DNA of 64,000 nucleotides from Psychrobacter arcticus 273-4 (GTDB lineage Bacteria > Pseudomonadota > Gammaproteobacteria > Pseudomonadales > Moraxellaceae): NCBI RefSeq assembly GCF_000012305.1, contig NC_007204.1, positions 1,860,001 through 1,924,000 on the forward strand. The letters run 5' to 3'. A program made the translations under genes and the position numbers. Under the pieces are notes generated by a model. That model was not told where the DNA came from. It ran no database searches and saw only the letters and a list, made by a program, of their open reading frames with translations. Each line of letters begins with the position of its first letter. Position 1 is the stretch's first letter. This document shows positions 1 to 9,115 of this stretch, in pieces.

Positions 1-161
1 TGACTCATCCTAAGTCATAAACAGTAATTCATGAGACAGTGGGCTGTTCTGTCCTATTATTGATACTGTCTCAACACTACATCCTTGCGTATCCTTGTGT
101 TGATGGGTGTATTCTAAGACAATTGATGTGCAGCGACTAGAGGCTAAAGACCTTATTTGAT

Positions 162-177
162 GTAAGCATTTGCTTAC
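162..177. repeat. 16-bp inverted repeat
   Basis: GTAAGCA and TGCTTAC are perfect inverted arms separated by TT. It lies about 60 bases beyond the stop codon of the leftward EEP-family gene, in a 237-base gene-free left edge. It could be a protein-binding palindrome. It lacks a T tract, so it is not an obvious terminator. Confidence 0.35.
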
Positions 178-237
178 GTCTGAATGGCTCAGTTAGCAGG
201 TATTTTTTGCTCATTAGGATTCTTCTGAATCACACTT

Positions 238-1356
238 CTACTCGGATTCTTCATGCTCTTTAGATACCTTGCAGCCTTCTTTTTTGCCTGCTTCTATCTT
301 ATTTTCTGCCTCTTTAAAGTCTGCTGCTTGTGCTGTAGGAGCATTTCCTTCTTGATTACTCTCCTCCTCTGGCTCATATTGCAACGTTGTCATCACAGGG
401 AAGTGGTCAGAGCCAATCGAAGGTAAACGTTCAATATCAATCACTGTAAAGCAAGCACTATGGAAAAGATGATCCAATGCCCAACGTAAAAACGGATAAT
501 TAACATGAAAAGTATTGATAAAATGTCGCCCGATACGGGGATCTAGTAGCCCTGAAATACGTTGAAAACGACGTGTGGTCTGTGACCAAGCAACATCATT
601 GAGATCACCTGCCAATATGGCCGTTTGCTTATTGTCTTTAATATGCTTGCCAACCATCAATAGCTCAGCATCACGGGTGGTAGATTTATCAGCTTCTGTT
701 GGACTCGGTGGCATCGGATGCAAGCAATAAAGCCAAACTACACGCCCGCCCTGCAAACGCAGTCGGGTGTGAATGGAAGGTATGTCATCAATGATCAAAT
801 ATTTAATCTCAGGTTCTATCAGCTCAAGCTTGGAATAAAGATGCATACCGTATAAATTATCTAAAGGTACTTTTACCGTATAAGGGTAATCAGACTCAAC
901 TTGATTAAGCGCTTTTTCCCATTTTTCATCACTCTCTAAGGTTATCAAAATATCAGGCTGTTTCTGTTGTACCAACTCAACCAATTTGTAGGTATCGTCA
1001 TTAGTAGTCAGTACATTTGAAACCATGATTTTTAACTGATACTCGTGTACATCTGGCTTATCTTTGGCATTTAGTACTTCTTTTTTCCATAGCATAGTAT
1101 ACGGCAATACCATTCTGAGCTGAAATACTAAGGTAATACTCAAAACGGCAAATAACAGCCACTGCCCTAGCTGCCATTCTGAGCCAAATGTCACCAACCC
1201 TATCCATGCAATGATGCCTAGTATCAGGATTTGGATACGAGGGAAATCCACACCGCGTACCCACCAGTTATCAAGTGGTAGCCAGCCCCAAATAGTGACA
1301 AATGCGATGAGCCCTGCCAGTCCTTGCGCACCATAATATAGAAAGGAAAAATCCAT
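238..1356 (-). CDS. Membrane-anchored endonuclease/exonuclease/phosphatase (EEP) family protein
   Basis: The 372-residue product opens with about three hydrophobic segments (roughly residues 8-30, 40-60 and 65-85), then an EEP-superfamily domain from about residue 105. Visible motifs are the acidic metal ligand in LITLESDEKW, the histidine in CLHPMPPSP, the GDLND loop, ALDHLF, and the terminal GSDHFPV. These are the residues that bind the divalent metal and the phosphate in DNase I-like enzymes. A tail of about 40 residues rich in Glu and Lys follows. Family membership is clear, but the substrate (nucleic acid, phospholipid or inositol phosphate) cannot be told from sequence. It starts at an ATG, is transcribed alone and diverges from asd. 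Confidence 0.85.
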   Translation of the reverse strand: MDFSFLYYGAQGLAGLIAFVTIWGWLPLDNWWVRGVDFPRIQILILGIIAWIGLVTFGSEWQLGQWLLFAVLSITLVFQLRMVLPYTMLWKKEVLNAKDKPDVHEYQLKIMVSNVLTTNDDTYKLVELVQQKQPDILITLESDEKWEKALNQVESDYPYTVKVPLDNLYGMHLYSKLELIEPEIKYLIIDDIPSIHTRLRLQGGRVVWLYCLHPMPPSPTEADKSTTRDAELLMVGKHIKDNKQTAILAGDLNDVAWSQTTRRFQRISGLLDPRIGRHFINTFHVNYPFLRWALDHLFHSACFTVIDIERLPSIGSDHFPVMTTLQYEPEEESNQEGNAPTAQAADFKEAENKIEAGKKEGCKVSKEHEESE

Positions 1357-1825
1357 AATGTGTATCGACCATTGATTATGTTAATTATTATTGTAGTTTA
1401 GCGTCTGTAATAGCTGAACGGTAAATCTCTCAATAGAACACATATAAAAATGTTTAAAGAAAAAATATAGAAATTAAAGTTGCTTAAGACGATCATTAAA
1501 AATGATGGCTTACTTTAGCATTCCAGACAACCTGCGCCTACTACTGAACACTAATTACCTAATAGATACTATAAAACATTACAATGATAATGCTTGCATC
1601 GGTACTTATGAGATTAAGTAAGGTTTTTATTTTATTAATAGTCAACCTTACTTTTAGTGCATTAACAAAGCTAGATTAATACCATAACTCAAAGTTATAA
1701 CCAACATAGTTAATAGTGCAGGCAAAACTCTTTAAATCTATCAAAAAACCTTGCTTTTTGGGGCTATTCACGGCATTGTTATTGGTTGACGATGCAACAA
1801 TTTATTGTAAAAAGGATTAAGTTTG
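1357..1825. other. Divergent intergenic region, EEP gene / asd
   Basis: These 469 bases separate two divergent genes and must hold both promoters. They are strongly AT-rich and I find no coding frame. The only clear structure is a 10-bp inverted repeat at 1616-1653 (separate entry). AAGGA at 1812-1816 is the Shine-Dalgarno sequence of asd. I see no lysine-riboswitch-like fold by eye. Confidence 0.6.
1616..1653 (+). terminator. Orphan terminator-like hairpin
   Basis: AAGTAAGGTT (1616-1625) and AACCTTACTT (1644-1653) are perfect 10-base inverted arms with an 18-base loop, and the right arm runs into TTTTAG. The shape suits a factor-independent terminator on the plus strand. The preceding protein gene is on the other strand, so either a short RNA ends here or it is an attenuator in the asd leader. 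Confidence 0.35.
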
Positions 1826-2959
1826 ATGAGTGATTTAACAGTAGGCTTGGTAGGCTGGCGCGGTATGGTAGGGTCAGTATTGTTACAACGTATGATGGAA
1901 GAAAAAGATTTTGACGGTATTACGCCAGTATTTTTTTCAACCAGTAATGCAGGCGGTGATGCGCCAACCTTTGATGGTATTAAGACCAGTCAACTAAAAG
2001 ATGCTCATGATATTGAAGCCCTTGCCGCTTGTGATGTAATTATTACCTGTCAAGGTGGCGACTACACCTCAAAGGTACATCAACCACTGCGTGATAGCGG
2101 TTGGGCTGGCTATTGGATTGATGCGGCAAGCACATTACGCATGGAAGATGACAGCATCATCATTCTTGACCCAGTTAACCGTACTGTTATCGATAGTGCA
2201 CTCGCTGAGGGTAAAAAAGACTTTATCGGCGGCAACTGTACCGTGTCACTAATGCTAATGGCTATTGGTGAATTATTCAATAAAGGTTGGGTCGAATGGG
2301 TCAGCGCCATGACTTATCAAGCAGCAAGTGGCTCTGGTGCCAATAACATGCGTGAGCTCATCGAAGGTATGGGTGTATTGCGTGATGCTGTCAAAGATGA
2401 GCTTGCCAATCCTGCCAGCGCCATTCTTGAGATTGATAAGAAAATCGCTCAAACTCAGCGCTCAGACGACTTCCCTAAGCAATACTTTGGCGTGCCATTA
2501 GCCGGTAGCTTGATTCCTTATATCGATGCGCAGTTAGAGAATAAGCAATCTCGTGAAGAATGGAAAGGTGGTGTTGAAACCAATAAGATCCTTGGCAACT
2601 CTGAAGCGGATAAGATTGCTATCGATGGTATGTGTGTCCGCGTTGGTGCAATGCGCTGTCATGCACAAGGCCTAACCATTAAGCTCAAAAAAGATATTCC
2701 GCTAGAAGAAATCGAAGCGGCATTGAAAAATAGCGGTAATCAGTGGTTAGACGTGGTGGAAGACAATAAAGAAGCCACTATGAACCGCTTAACGCCTGTG
2801 GCAGTAACCGGCACCTTGACTGTCGCGCTAGGTCGCCTGCGTAAGCTTAATATGGGACCTGAATATCTAGGCGCATTTACAGTGGGTGATCAATTGCTAT
2901 GGGGTGCAGCTGAACCATTACGCCGCATGCTAAATATCATTCGCGAGCAAAACAGCTAG
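1826..2959 (+). CDS. asd: Aspartate-semialdehyde dehydrogenase
   Basis: This cytoplasmic enzyme reduces aspartyl phosphate to aspartate semialdehyde with NADPH, the branch step for lysine/diaminopimelate, threonine and methionine. The N-terminal nucleotide-binding loop [12 protein letters not shown] and the catalytic cysteine in GGNCTVS (about residue 138) are present. The 377-residue length matches the Gram-negative Asd subgroup. A TTG directly precedes the ATG at 1826; the ATG is preferred because AAGGA lies nine bases upstream. The gene is transcribed alone and ends at a strong hairpin terminator. Confidence 0.97.
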   Translation: MSDLTVGLVGWRGMVGSVLLQRMMEEKDFDGITPVFFSTSNAGGDAPTFDGIKTSQLKDAHDIEALAACDVIITCQGGDYTSKVHQPLRDSGWAGYWIDAASTLRMEDDSIIILDPVNRTVIDSALAEGKKDFIGGNCTVSLMLMAIGELFNKGWVEWVSAMTYQAASGSGANNMRELIEGMGVLRDAVKDELANPASAILEIDKKIAQTQRSDDFPKQYFGVPLAGSLIPYIDAQLENKQSREEWKGGVETNKILGNSEADKIAIDGMCVRVGAMRCHAQGLTIKLKKDIPLEEIEAALKNSGNQWLDVVEDNKEATMNRLTPVAVTGTLTVALGRLRKLNMGPEYLGAFTVGDQLLWGAAEPLRRMLNIIREQNS

Positions 2960-3000
2960 ACCCAATGTTCCTAGACTCAATGTTCTGAATATTAGATATA

Positions 3001-3027
3001 AAAAGACAGCAAGCGCTGTCTTTTTTT
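3001..3027 (+). terminator. asd terminator
   Basis: AAAAGACAGC pairs with GCTGTCTTTT around a four-base loop (AAGC) and is followed by a run of seven T residues, about 40 bases after the asd stop codon. Confidence 0.85.
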
Positions 3028-3032
3028 ATGGA

Positions 3033-3119
3033 TTATTTTTGTTGATAAGCAATCATGATTTCATTGCGGCGCATAAAAGGCAGCATCCATGGCGGATTAT
3101 AACGTGCCAGTTCAGGTGT
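3033..3119 (-). pseudogene. C-terminal remnant of a SOUL-type heme-binding protein
   Basis: Read leftward, 28 in-frame codons end at TAA (3033-3035) and encode a peptide containing ELARYNPPWMLPFMRRNE. That ending closely resembles the C terminus of SOUL/HEBP heme-binding proteins, where a (Q/R)YN-P-(W/F)...RRNEV pattern is typical. The reading frame runs directly into the TATA end of a 138-bp repeat at 3119, and beyond the repeat I find no frame continuing the protein. I infer a gene whose 5' part was deleted, with the repeat at the breakpoint. The family assignment rests on a short peptide and recollection of the family. Confidence 0.55.
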
Positions 3120-3256
3120 ATAGTCGGTGAAAAGTAATATCGATACAACACGTACTGCTGGTGCAAATTTTTCTTGCTTGCTGTGCCTACGCAGACAGAG
3201 GCTGCAAAAAATTTACACCAGCAATACGGTAGCGACTTTAAAGTATTTTAACTATA
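3119..3256 (+). repeat. 138-bp palindromic element, copy 1
   Basis: Full-length copy in the reference orientation (left end TATAGTCGGTGAAAAG, right end ..TTTTAACTATA). The inner arms GTACTGCTGGTGCAAA and the complement of TTTACACCAGCAATAC form a long stem. It abuts the SOUL remnant and lies 181 bases before tgt. In this copy both arms carry the GCTGG variant. Confidence 0.93.
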
Positions 3257-3392
3257 GCTTCTATGTTTGGTTAGTTTTTTCTATTTTAGCAACGACTCGA
3301 TAACGATGTCTGGAGTTCTTAGTTATAGCTGGCTATAACTATCCTATCAAATCTGTAGTGGGCAAACTTCAATGTCCAAAAAAACCTAACAA

Positions 3393-3401
3393 TGCTATAA
3401 T
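3393..3401 (+). promoter_or_regulatory. Extended -10 promoter of tgt
   Basis: TGCTATAAT is an extended -10 element (TG-N-TATAAT) 36 bases before the tgt ATG. The region 17 bases upstream (TGTCCA) is a poor -35, as is usual with extended -10 promoters. Confidence 0.5.
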
Positions 3402-3404
3402 TAG

Positions 3405-4589
<1,185 letters not shown>

Positions 4590-4634
4590 TAGTAATGGTA
4601 AATTAACACCAACTATTCAAATATGAAATGCAAT

Positions 4635-4667
4635 AAAAAAGGCTTAAGATTATCTTAAGCCTTTTTT
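4635..4667. terminator. Bidirectional terminator between tgt and the transporter gene
   Basis: AAAAAAGGCTTAAGA pairs with TCTTAAGCCTTTTTT around a three- to four-base loop. A on the left and T on the right let it work for both converging genes. Confidence 0.88.
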
Positions 4668-4708
4668 ACTCGCTAAATTTCAACAAGCGAAATATCAATA
4701 ACCCGTAA

Positions 4709-6061
4709 TTAACCTATCAGTGCAACAACAAATATCACGATAATCGCGATTGGTGCCACGAATTTAGTGATGATTTGCCAAATCTGCCAAGCGCCATTTG
4801 ATAAATTAAGCTCTTGCTGAATGCTACGTTGGTCCATTCTCCAAGCAAAGAAGATAATACCTGCAAGACCAGTTAACGGTAATAAAAACTTACTGGTAAG
4901 TTTGTCTAGCGCATCGAAGATGCCATTACCCATGATGGTAAAGTCGCTCCATAGGTTAAACGACAACAGCGCAGCAATACCCAATAGCCAAATCACAGTA
5001 CTAGCAGCAATGGTAGACATCGTACGGTTCATCGACGTACGTTCTTCTAAGAACTCGACACTTGGCTCTAGCAGTGATATCGACGATGTCACAGCAGCAA
5101 AGGTAATCAATAAGAAGAACAAAGTACCGATGATTGTACCACCAGCCATGCCACCAAAAGCAATCGGTAGACTGACAAAAATCAAACCAGGACCTGATGC
5201 AGGATCAAGACCATTACTAAAGATGATTGGGAAAATTGCCAAACCAGCTGCTAAGGCAATGACTGTATCTAAAATAACAACAGTACGAGCAGTTTTTAGC
5301 AAGTTTACTTCACGACCTAAGTATGAACCATAAGCCACCATGATGCCCATACCAATAGATAGGGTGAAGAAGGCATGACCCAATGCCGCTAGCATTACAT
5401 CAACGGTCAACTTGCTCAAATCAGGTGCAAATAAATAATTAACCGCTTCACCAAAACCACCGTTTATCACGTTATAACCAACGATGATAAATAAAATCAC
5501 ACCCAATAATGGCATCATGATTTTAGCAGCGTTTTCAATACCGCGTGTTACACCGATACCAACGATAAGCGCAGTGATAATCATAAATACAGTATGCCAA
5601 ATCGTCAACGTACCTGCTGATGCTAGCATTCCATCAAAAGTTGCAGCGACAGAGTCACTATTTTGACCGGCAAAACTGCCTGTGCCAACTTTGGTGATAT
5701 AGTTCAGCGCCCAGCCACCGATGACACTATAAAAAGATAGAATTAAGAAACCACCTAGGATACCTGTCACGCCGACAATACCCCAGCTACTTGACTTACC
5801 TTCACTGACAGCGACATCTTTAAAGGTATTAATAGGATTCTTTTGACCACGGCGACCAATTAACCACTCGGCGACCAATACAGGAAAACCAACCAAAGCA
5901 ATACAGAATAAATAGGCAATAACAAAAGCTGACCCACCGCTTTCACCTACCATATAAGGGAACTTCCAAATATTTCCTAACCCGACTGCCGAGCCTACTG
6001 CTGCCAGTACGAAGCCGAAACTTGAGCTCCACTGCGCATGATCTTGTTTATTAATAGCCAT
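4709..6061 (-). CDS. Sodium-dependent neurotransmitter:sodium symporter (NSS) family transporter
   Basis: A 450-residue integral inner-membrane protein with about 11-12 hydrophobic segments, related to LeuT-type amino-acid symporters. The N-terminal signature SSFGFVLAAVGSAVGLGNIWKF is the family hallmark: unwound helix 1 carries the sodium and substrate site. Likely substrates are amino acids; which one cannot be read here. The frame can be extended to a TTG at 6082, but GAGGAAGG lies about five bases before the ATG at 6061, which I take as the start. It is convergent with tgt and has no partner genes. Confidence 0.93.
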   Translation of the reverse strand: MAINKQDHAQWSSSFGFVLAAVGSAVGLGNIWKFPYMVGESGGSAFVIAYLFCIALVGFPVLVAEWLIGRRGQKNPINTFKDVAVSEGKSSSWGIVGVTGILGGFLILSFYSVIGGWALNYITKVGTGSFAGQNSDSVAATFDGMLASAGTLTIWHTVFMIITALIVGIGVTRGIENAAKIMMPLLGVILFIIVGYNVINGGFGEAVNYLFAPDLSKLTVDVMLAALGHAFFTLSIGMGIMVAYGSYLGREVNLLKTARTVVILDTVIALAAGLAIFPIIFSNGLDPASGPGLIFVSLPIAFGGMAGGTIIGTLFFLLITFAAVTSSISLLEPSVEFLEERTSMNRTMSTIAASTVIWLLGIAALLSFNLWSDFTIMGNGIFDALDKLTSKFLLPLTGLAGIIFFAWRMDQRSIQQELNLSNGAWQIWQIITKFVAPIAIIVIFVVALIG

Positions 6062-6256
6062 TTTGCCTTCCTCATACTTCAATTAATATTGCTTATAATC
6101 ATCCTTGATTATTATAAATAGCTGTCCATAATGTTTGACTATCTACTCCATGCATCAATGTGACGCATTCAGCAACATTAAGAAAGAATTGTTTACATTG
6201 TTATAGAGGCTCAGTTTCTGCTAAGCGACCAAAAAAGTCAAGTAGTCATAAATATA

Positions 6257-6285
6257 AAAAGCCATAACGAATAGTTATGGCTTAA
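6257..6285 (-). terminator. lpxA terminator
   Basis: On the minus strand AAGCCATAAC pairs with GTTATGGCTT around TATTC and is followed by TTT. It lies about 85 bases beyond the lpxA stop and closes the long leftward envelope cluster. Confidence 0.8.
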
Positions 6286-6369
6286 TACAATTGTTATTAA
6301 CATCAATAAGATTTGGTTTGGCTCATGACCCTTTATTTAAAACACACTGCCTATTTTATAACACAAAAT

Positions 6370-7149
6370 TTAACGAACAACACCGCGGCGACTTTTCTGT
6401 AGCGAATCAATCAAAAACTCGATTTTTTGCTCTTTTGGTAGCAAATCTTGCTTCAATACTTCAAGTGCTTGCACCGTCGTTAAACCGGATCTGAATACAA
6501 CACGATAAGCTTGACGCAGCACATCGATGCTATCTTTAGACCAGCCTTTACGGCGCATGCCTTCGACATTAAGACCGTGCGCCTTGGCTGGATTACCTGA
6601 AACCATGGTAAACGCCGCTACATCTTTTAAGACTAAAGTTGCACCACCAACCAAACTGTAATCATCAATCGTACAAAACTGATGAATGCCTGAGTTACCA
6701 CCGACGATAATATGATTACCAATGGTAACGTGACCGGCGACGCCGACATTATTGGCCAGTACATTGTGGTCACCAATTAAGCAATCGTGAGCCACATGGG
6801 TATTGACCATTAACAAGTTATGACTGCCTATCTTGGTCAAGCCACCATCTTGCTCAGTACCACGGTGCAAGCTACAGGCTTCGCGAATGGTATTATGATC
6901 ACCAATCTCAAGCCAAGTACGCTCGCCCGCATACTTTAAGTCCTGTGGGTCTTCACCAATGCTTGAAAATTGATAAAACTGATTGTGTTCACCGATACGA
7001 GTCAATCTAGTGACAACCACATGACGATGCAACACCGTATGGGCACCAATCGTAACCTCATCACCGACGATACAGTAAGGGCCAATAGTTGCGGTTTCAT
7101 CAATCGTAGCAGACGGTGAGATGAGTGCTGTTGGATGGATCTGACTCAT
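6370..7149 (-). CDS. lpxA: UDP-N-acetylglucosamine acyltransferase
   Basis: First step of lipid A synthesis: transfer of a 3-hydroxyacyl chain from acyl carrier protein to O-3 of UDP-GlcNAc in the cytoplasm. The 259 residues are mostly hexapeptide repeats (left-handed beta helix: IGPYCIVGDEVTIG and similar), followed by a helical C-terminal region. The catalytic histidine lies in NTHVAHDC, and VGVAGHVTIG and GIHQFC match the family. It is the last gene of the lpxD-fabZ-lpxA run, 176 bases after fabZ. The lpxB gene that follows it in many relatives is not here. Confidence 0.97.
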   Translation of the reverse strand: MSQIHPTALISPSATIDETATIGPYCIVGDEVTIGAHTVLHRHVVVTRLTRIGEHNQFYQFSSIGEDPQDLKYAGERTWLEIGDHNTIREACSLHRGTEQDGGLTKIGSHNLLMVNTHVAHDCLIGDHNVLANNVGVAGHVTIGNHIIVGGNSGIHQFCTIDDYSLVGGATLVLKDVAAFTMVSGNPAKAHGLNVEGMRRKGWSKDSIDVLRQAYRVVFRSGLTTVQALEVLKQDLLPKEQKIEFLIDSLQKSRRGVVR

Positions 7150-7325
7150 AATAGAGGCCTTTGTATCATCGAATGCAAGTAAATTAGTAAAAAAAATACG
7201 ACAGCTTAGTGATATTAACTACCCTAAAGCTGCCTCTATTAAAAAATAATATGATGATGCTAACAAATAGATATCAACATCATGGTTTAAATATTTTATG
7301 CATTATTCAAAGTTATCAATGTGAT

Positions 7326-7835
7326 TTATTGCTCTTGACGGGCAATCATAATCTGCGCACTAACCGCAAGCTCATCTTCAACATGTACGGTACAATCAAA
7401 CTTATAAATACCCTGCTTTTGCATTACAATTTTAGAGCGGATAATCAGCTGATCACCAGGGATAACACGGCGCTTAAAGCGCACTTTATCAACGCCTGCG
7501 AACAGGTATAAATAGCCATCTTCTGCCGTCAATCCTGCACTAATAAAACCAAGCACACCTGATACCTGTGCCATGCATTCAACCATTAATACGCCTGGCA
7601 TGATGGGCTCATCAGGGAAATGCCCATTAAAAAACTCTTCGTTAATCGTGACGTTTTTTATGCCCGTGATACATTCGCCTGGTGTACAGGCAACTATCTT
7701 ATCCACCAATAAAAACGGGTAACGATGTGGCAAATAATGCTTTAACGTATGGTAAGTTAATGGCAACGTTAACCCTTGTTCAGCCAAGCTTTTGATGTCT
7801 TCTGCCGTTGGGTTATCAATATTGCTAGTGCTCAT
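7326..7835 (-). CDS. fabZ: 3-hydroxyacyl-ACP dehydratase
   Basis: A hot-dog-fold dehydratase of type II fatty acid synthesis that removes water from 3-hydroxyacyl-ACP and competes with LpxA/LpxD for that pool. The catalytic histidine is in PHRYPFLLVDKI and the catalytic glutamate in GHFPDEPIMPGVLMVECMAQ. At 169 residues it is about 20 longer than E. coli FabZ because of an N-terminal extension before the first motif. It lies between lpxD and lpxA as in most proteobacteria. Confidence 0.96.
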   Translation of the reverse strand: MSTSNIDNPTAEDIKSLAEQGLTLPLTYHTLKHYLPHRYPFLLVDKIVACTPGECITGIKNVTINEEFFNGHFPDEPIMPGVLMVECMAQVSGVLGFISAGLTAEDGYLYLFAGVDKVRFKRRVIPGDQLIIRSKIVMQKQGIYKFDCTVHVEDELAVSAQIMIARQEQ

Positions 7836-7948
7836 AGTAGCGATTCCTTGCTGTATTTTAAGTCTTGCTTGAGGTTAAAATTTTGCTGAGTTTTTAATAT
7901 TACAAATCATCTAAGTATTAATTTTCTTTAACGATAAATCTTTAACCG

Positions 7949-8965
7949 CTAATCACGACCAAGCTGGCGAAATCTTACTGCAGCACGGCGCCAGTTAGTA
8001 GTTGGCATAGCGGCAGTTCCAGAAGAGTACGATCCGGCGGTGGTAATTGACTTGGTGACCATGGTCATACCAGACAAGGTAACATCATCTGTGATATCAA
8101 TATGTCCCGTAATACCAACCGCCCCGCCAATGATACAGCGTTTGCCAATACTGGTACTACCCGCGATACCTGTATGAGCAGCGATAGCAGTACCATCACC
8201 GATACGGACGTTATGTGCCACTTGTACGAGGTTATCAATAATAACATGATTTCCAATCACCGTATCATCGATAGCACCCCGATCAATACAGGTTTGACTG
8301 CCAATGCGTACATGATTACCTATCAGCACACGCCCTAACTGTGCAATACGCTCCCAACCTGTAACACTAGGATTTCTGGTGGGTGCAAAGCCAAAGCCTT
8401 CTGAGCCGATGCTCACCCCAGCGTGCAACCTGACATGGTTACCAATGATACAATCATGCCCTATCACCACTTGTGGCTTGATAACGCAATCTGTGCCAAT
8501 AGCAGTATTGTCCTCGACGACTACATGAGCCTGAAGGGCGCTGCGATCACCAATCTGTACTTGCTCACCGATGACACAAAAAGCGCCGATAGTCACTTGA
8601 TTGCCAATAACGGCACTGTCGGCGATGACGGCTGTTGGATGAATACCACTGACTGAGGGTTGACGAGCAAAAAGTTGACTCACGCTAGCATAAGCCAAAT
8701 AAGGGCTAGCAACGATTAAGGCGACTGTATCATTTGGCGCTTCGTTATGATGCTCTGCAGTGATAAGTACTGCCCCAGCATGAGTATTAGCCAAACTGGA
8801 GAGATAATGAGGATTGGCCAAAAAACTTAACTGCTGGCGATTGGCCATCATTAAATTACCAATACCCTTTAAGCTTAGACGGCGCTGCTCAGCGTTAAGC
8901 TCAGCCTTGTTAAGAACAGGCTGACGCTGCTCAATCTGGGAGATGAGTTGCTCAATCGTTATCAT
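7949..8965 (-). CDS. lpxD: UDP-3-O-(3-hydroxyacyl)glucosamine N-acyltransferase
   Basis: Third step of lipid A synthesis: N-acylation of UDP-3-O-acyl-glucosamine. An N-terminal uridine-binding domain (to about residue 105) precedes a hexapeptide-repeat beta helix and a short C-terminal helix. The catalytic histidine is in VQVAHNVRIG, and GSEGFGFA and IGSQTCIDRGAIDDT are conserved. The frame extends to a TTG at 9004; I favour the ATG at 8965 (338 residues) because its MITIEQLISQIEQ aligns with the start of known LpxD proteins. Neither start has a clear Shine-Dalgarno sequence, so this is uncertain. It follows bamA directly, without skp. Confidence 0.95.
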   Translation of the reverse strand: MITIEQLISQIEQRQPVLNKAELNAEQRRLSLKGIGNLMMANRQQLSFLANPHYLSSLANTHAGAVLITAEHHNEAPNDTVALIVASPYLAYASVSQLFARQPSVSGIHPTAVIADSAVIGNQVTIGAFCVIGEQVQIGDRSALQAHVVVEDNTAIGTDCVIKPQVVIGHDCIIGNHVRLHAGVSIGSEGFGFAPTRNPSVTGWERIAQLGRVLIGNHVRIGSQTCIDRGAIDDTVIGNHVIIDNLVQVAHNVRIGDGTAIAAHTGIAGSTSIGKRCIIGGAVGITGHIDITDDVTLSGMTMVTKSITTAGSYSSGTAAMPTTNWRRAAVRFRQLGRD

Positions 8966-9115
8966 AGTAAGTATTAGTATTGGCATGAATAAGAGAGTCG
9001 TCAAGTTGAGATGTCATCTTGACGACCGGCTAAATCTAACGGAGTCTTTATCTACTTAAAGGTTTAAATAATAGCAATCAAACCCTGAAAATAATAAGAC
9101 ACAATTAGTAAATAC

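Noticed and set aside
1357-1825. Lysine riboswitch before asd
   Set aside because: I could not find the conserved core or a matching multi-helix arrangement; only one simple hairpin is present.
4821-5333. 170-codon frame antisense to the NSS transporter
   Set aside because: Lies wholly inside a convincing membrane-protein gene and has no recognisable motif; it is a mirror of the transporter's codon pattern.
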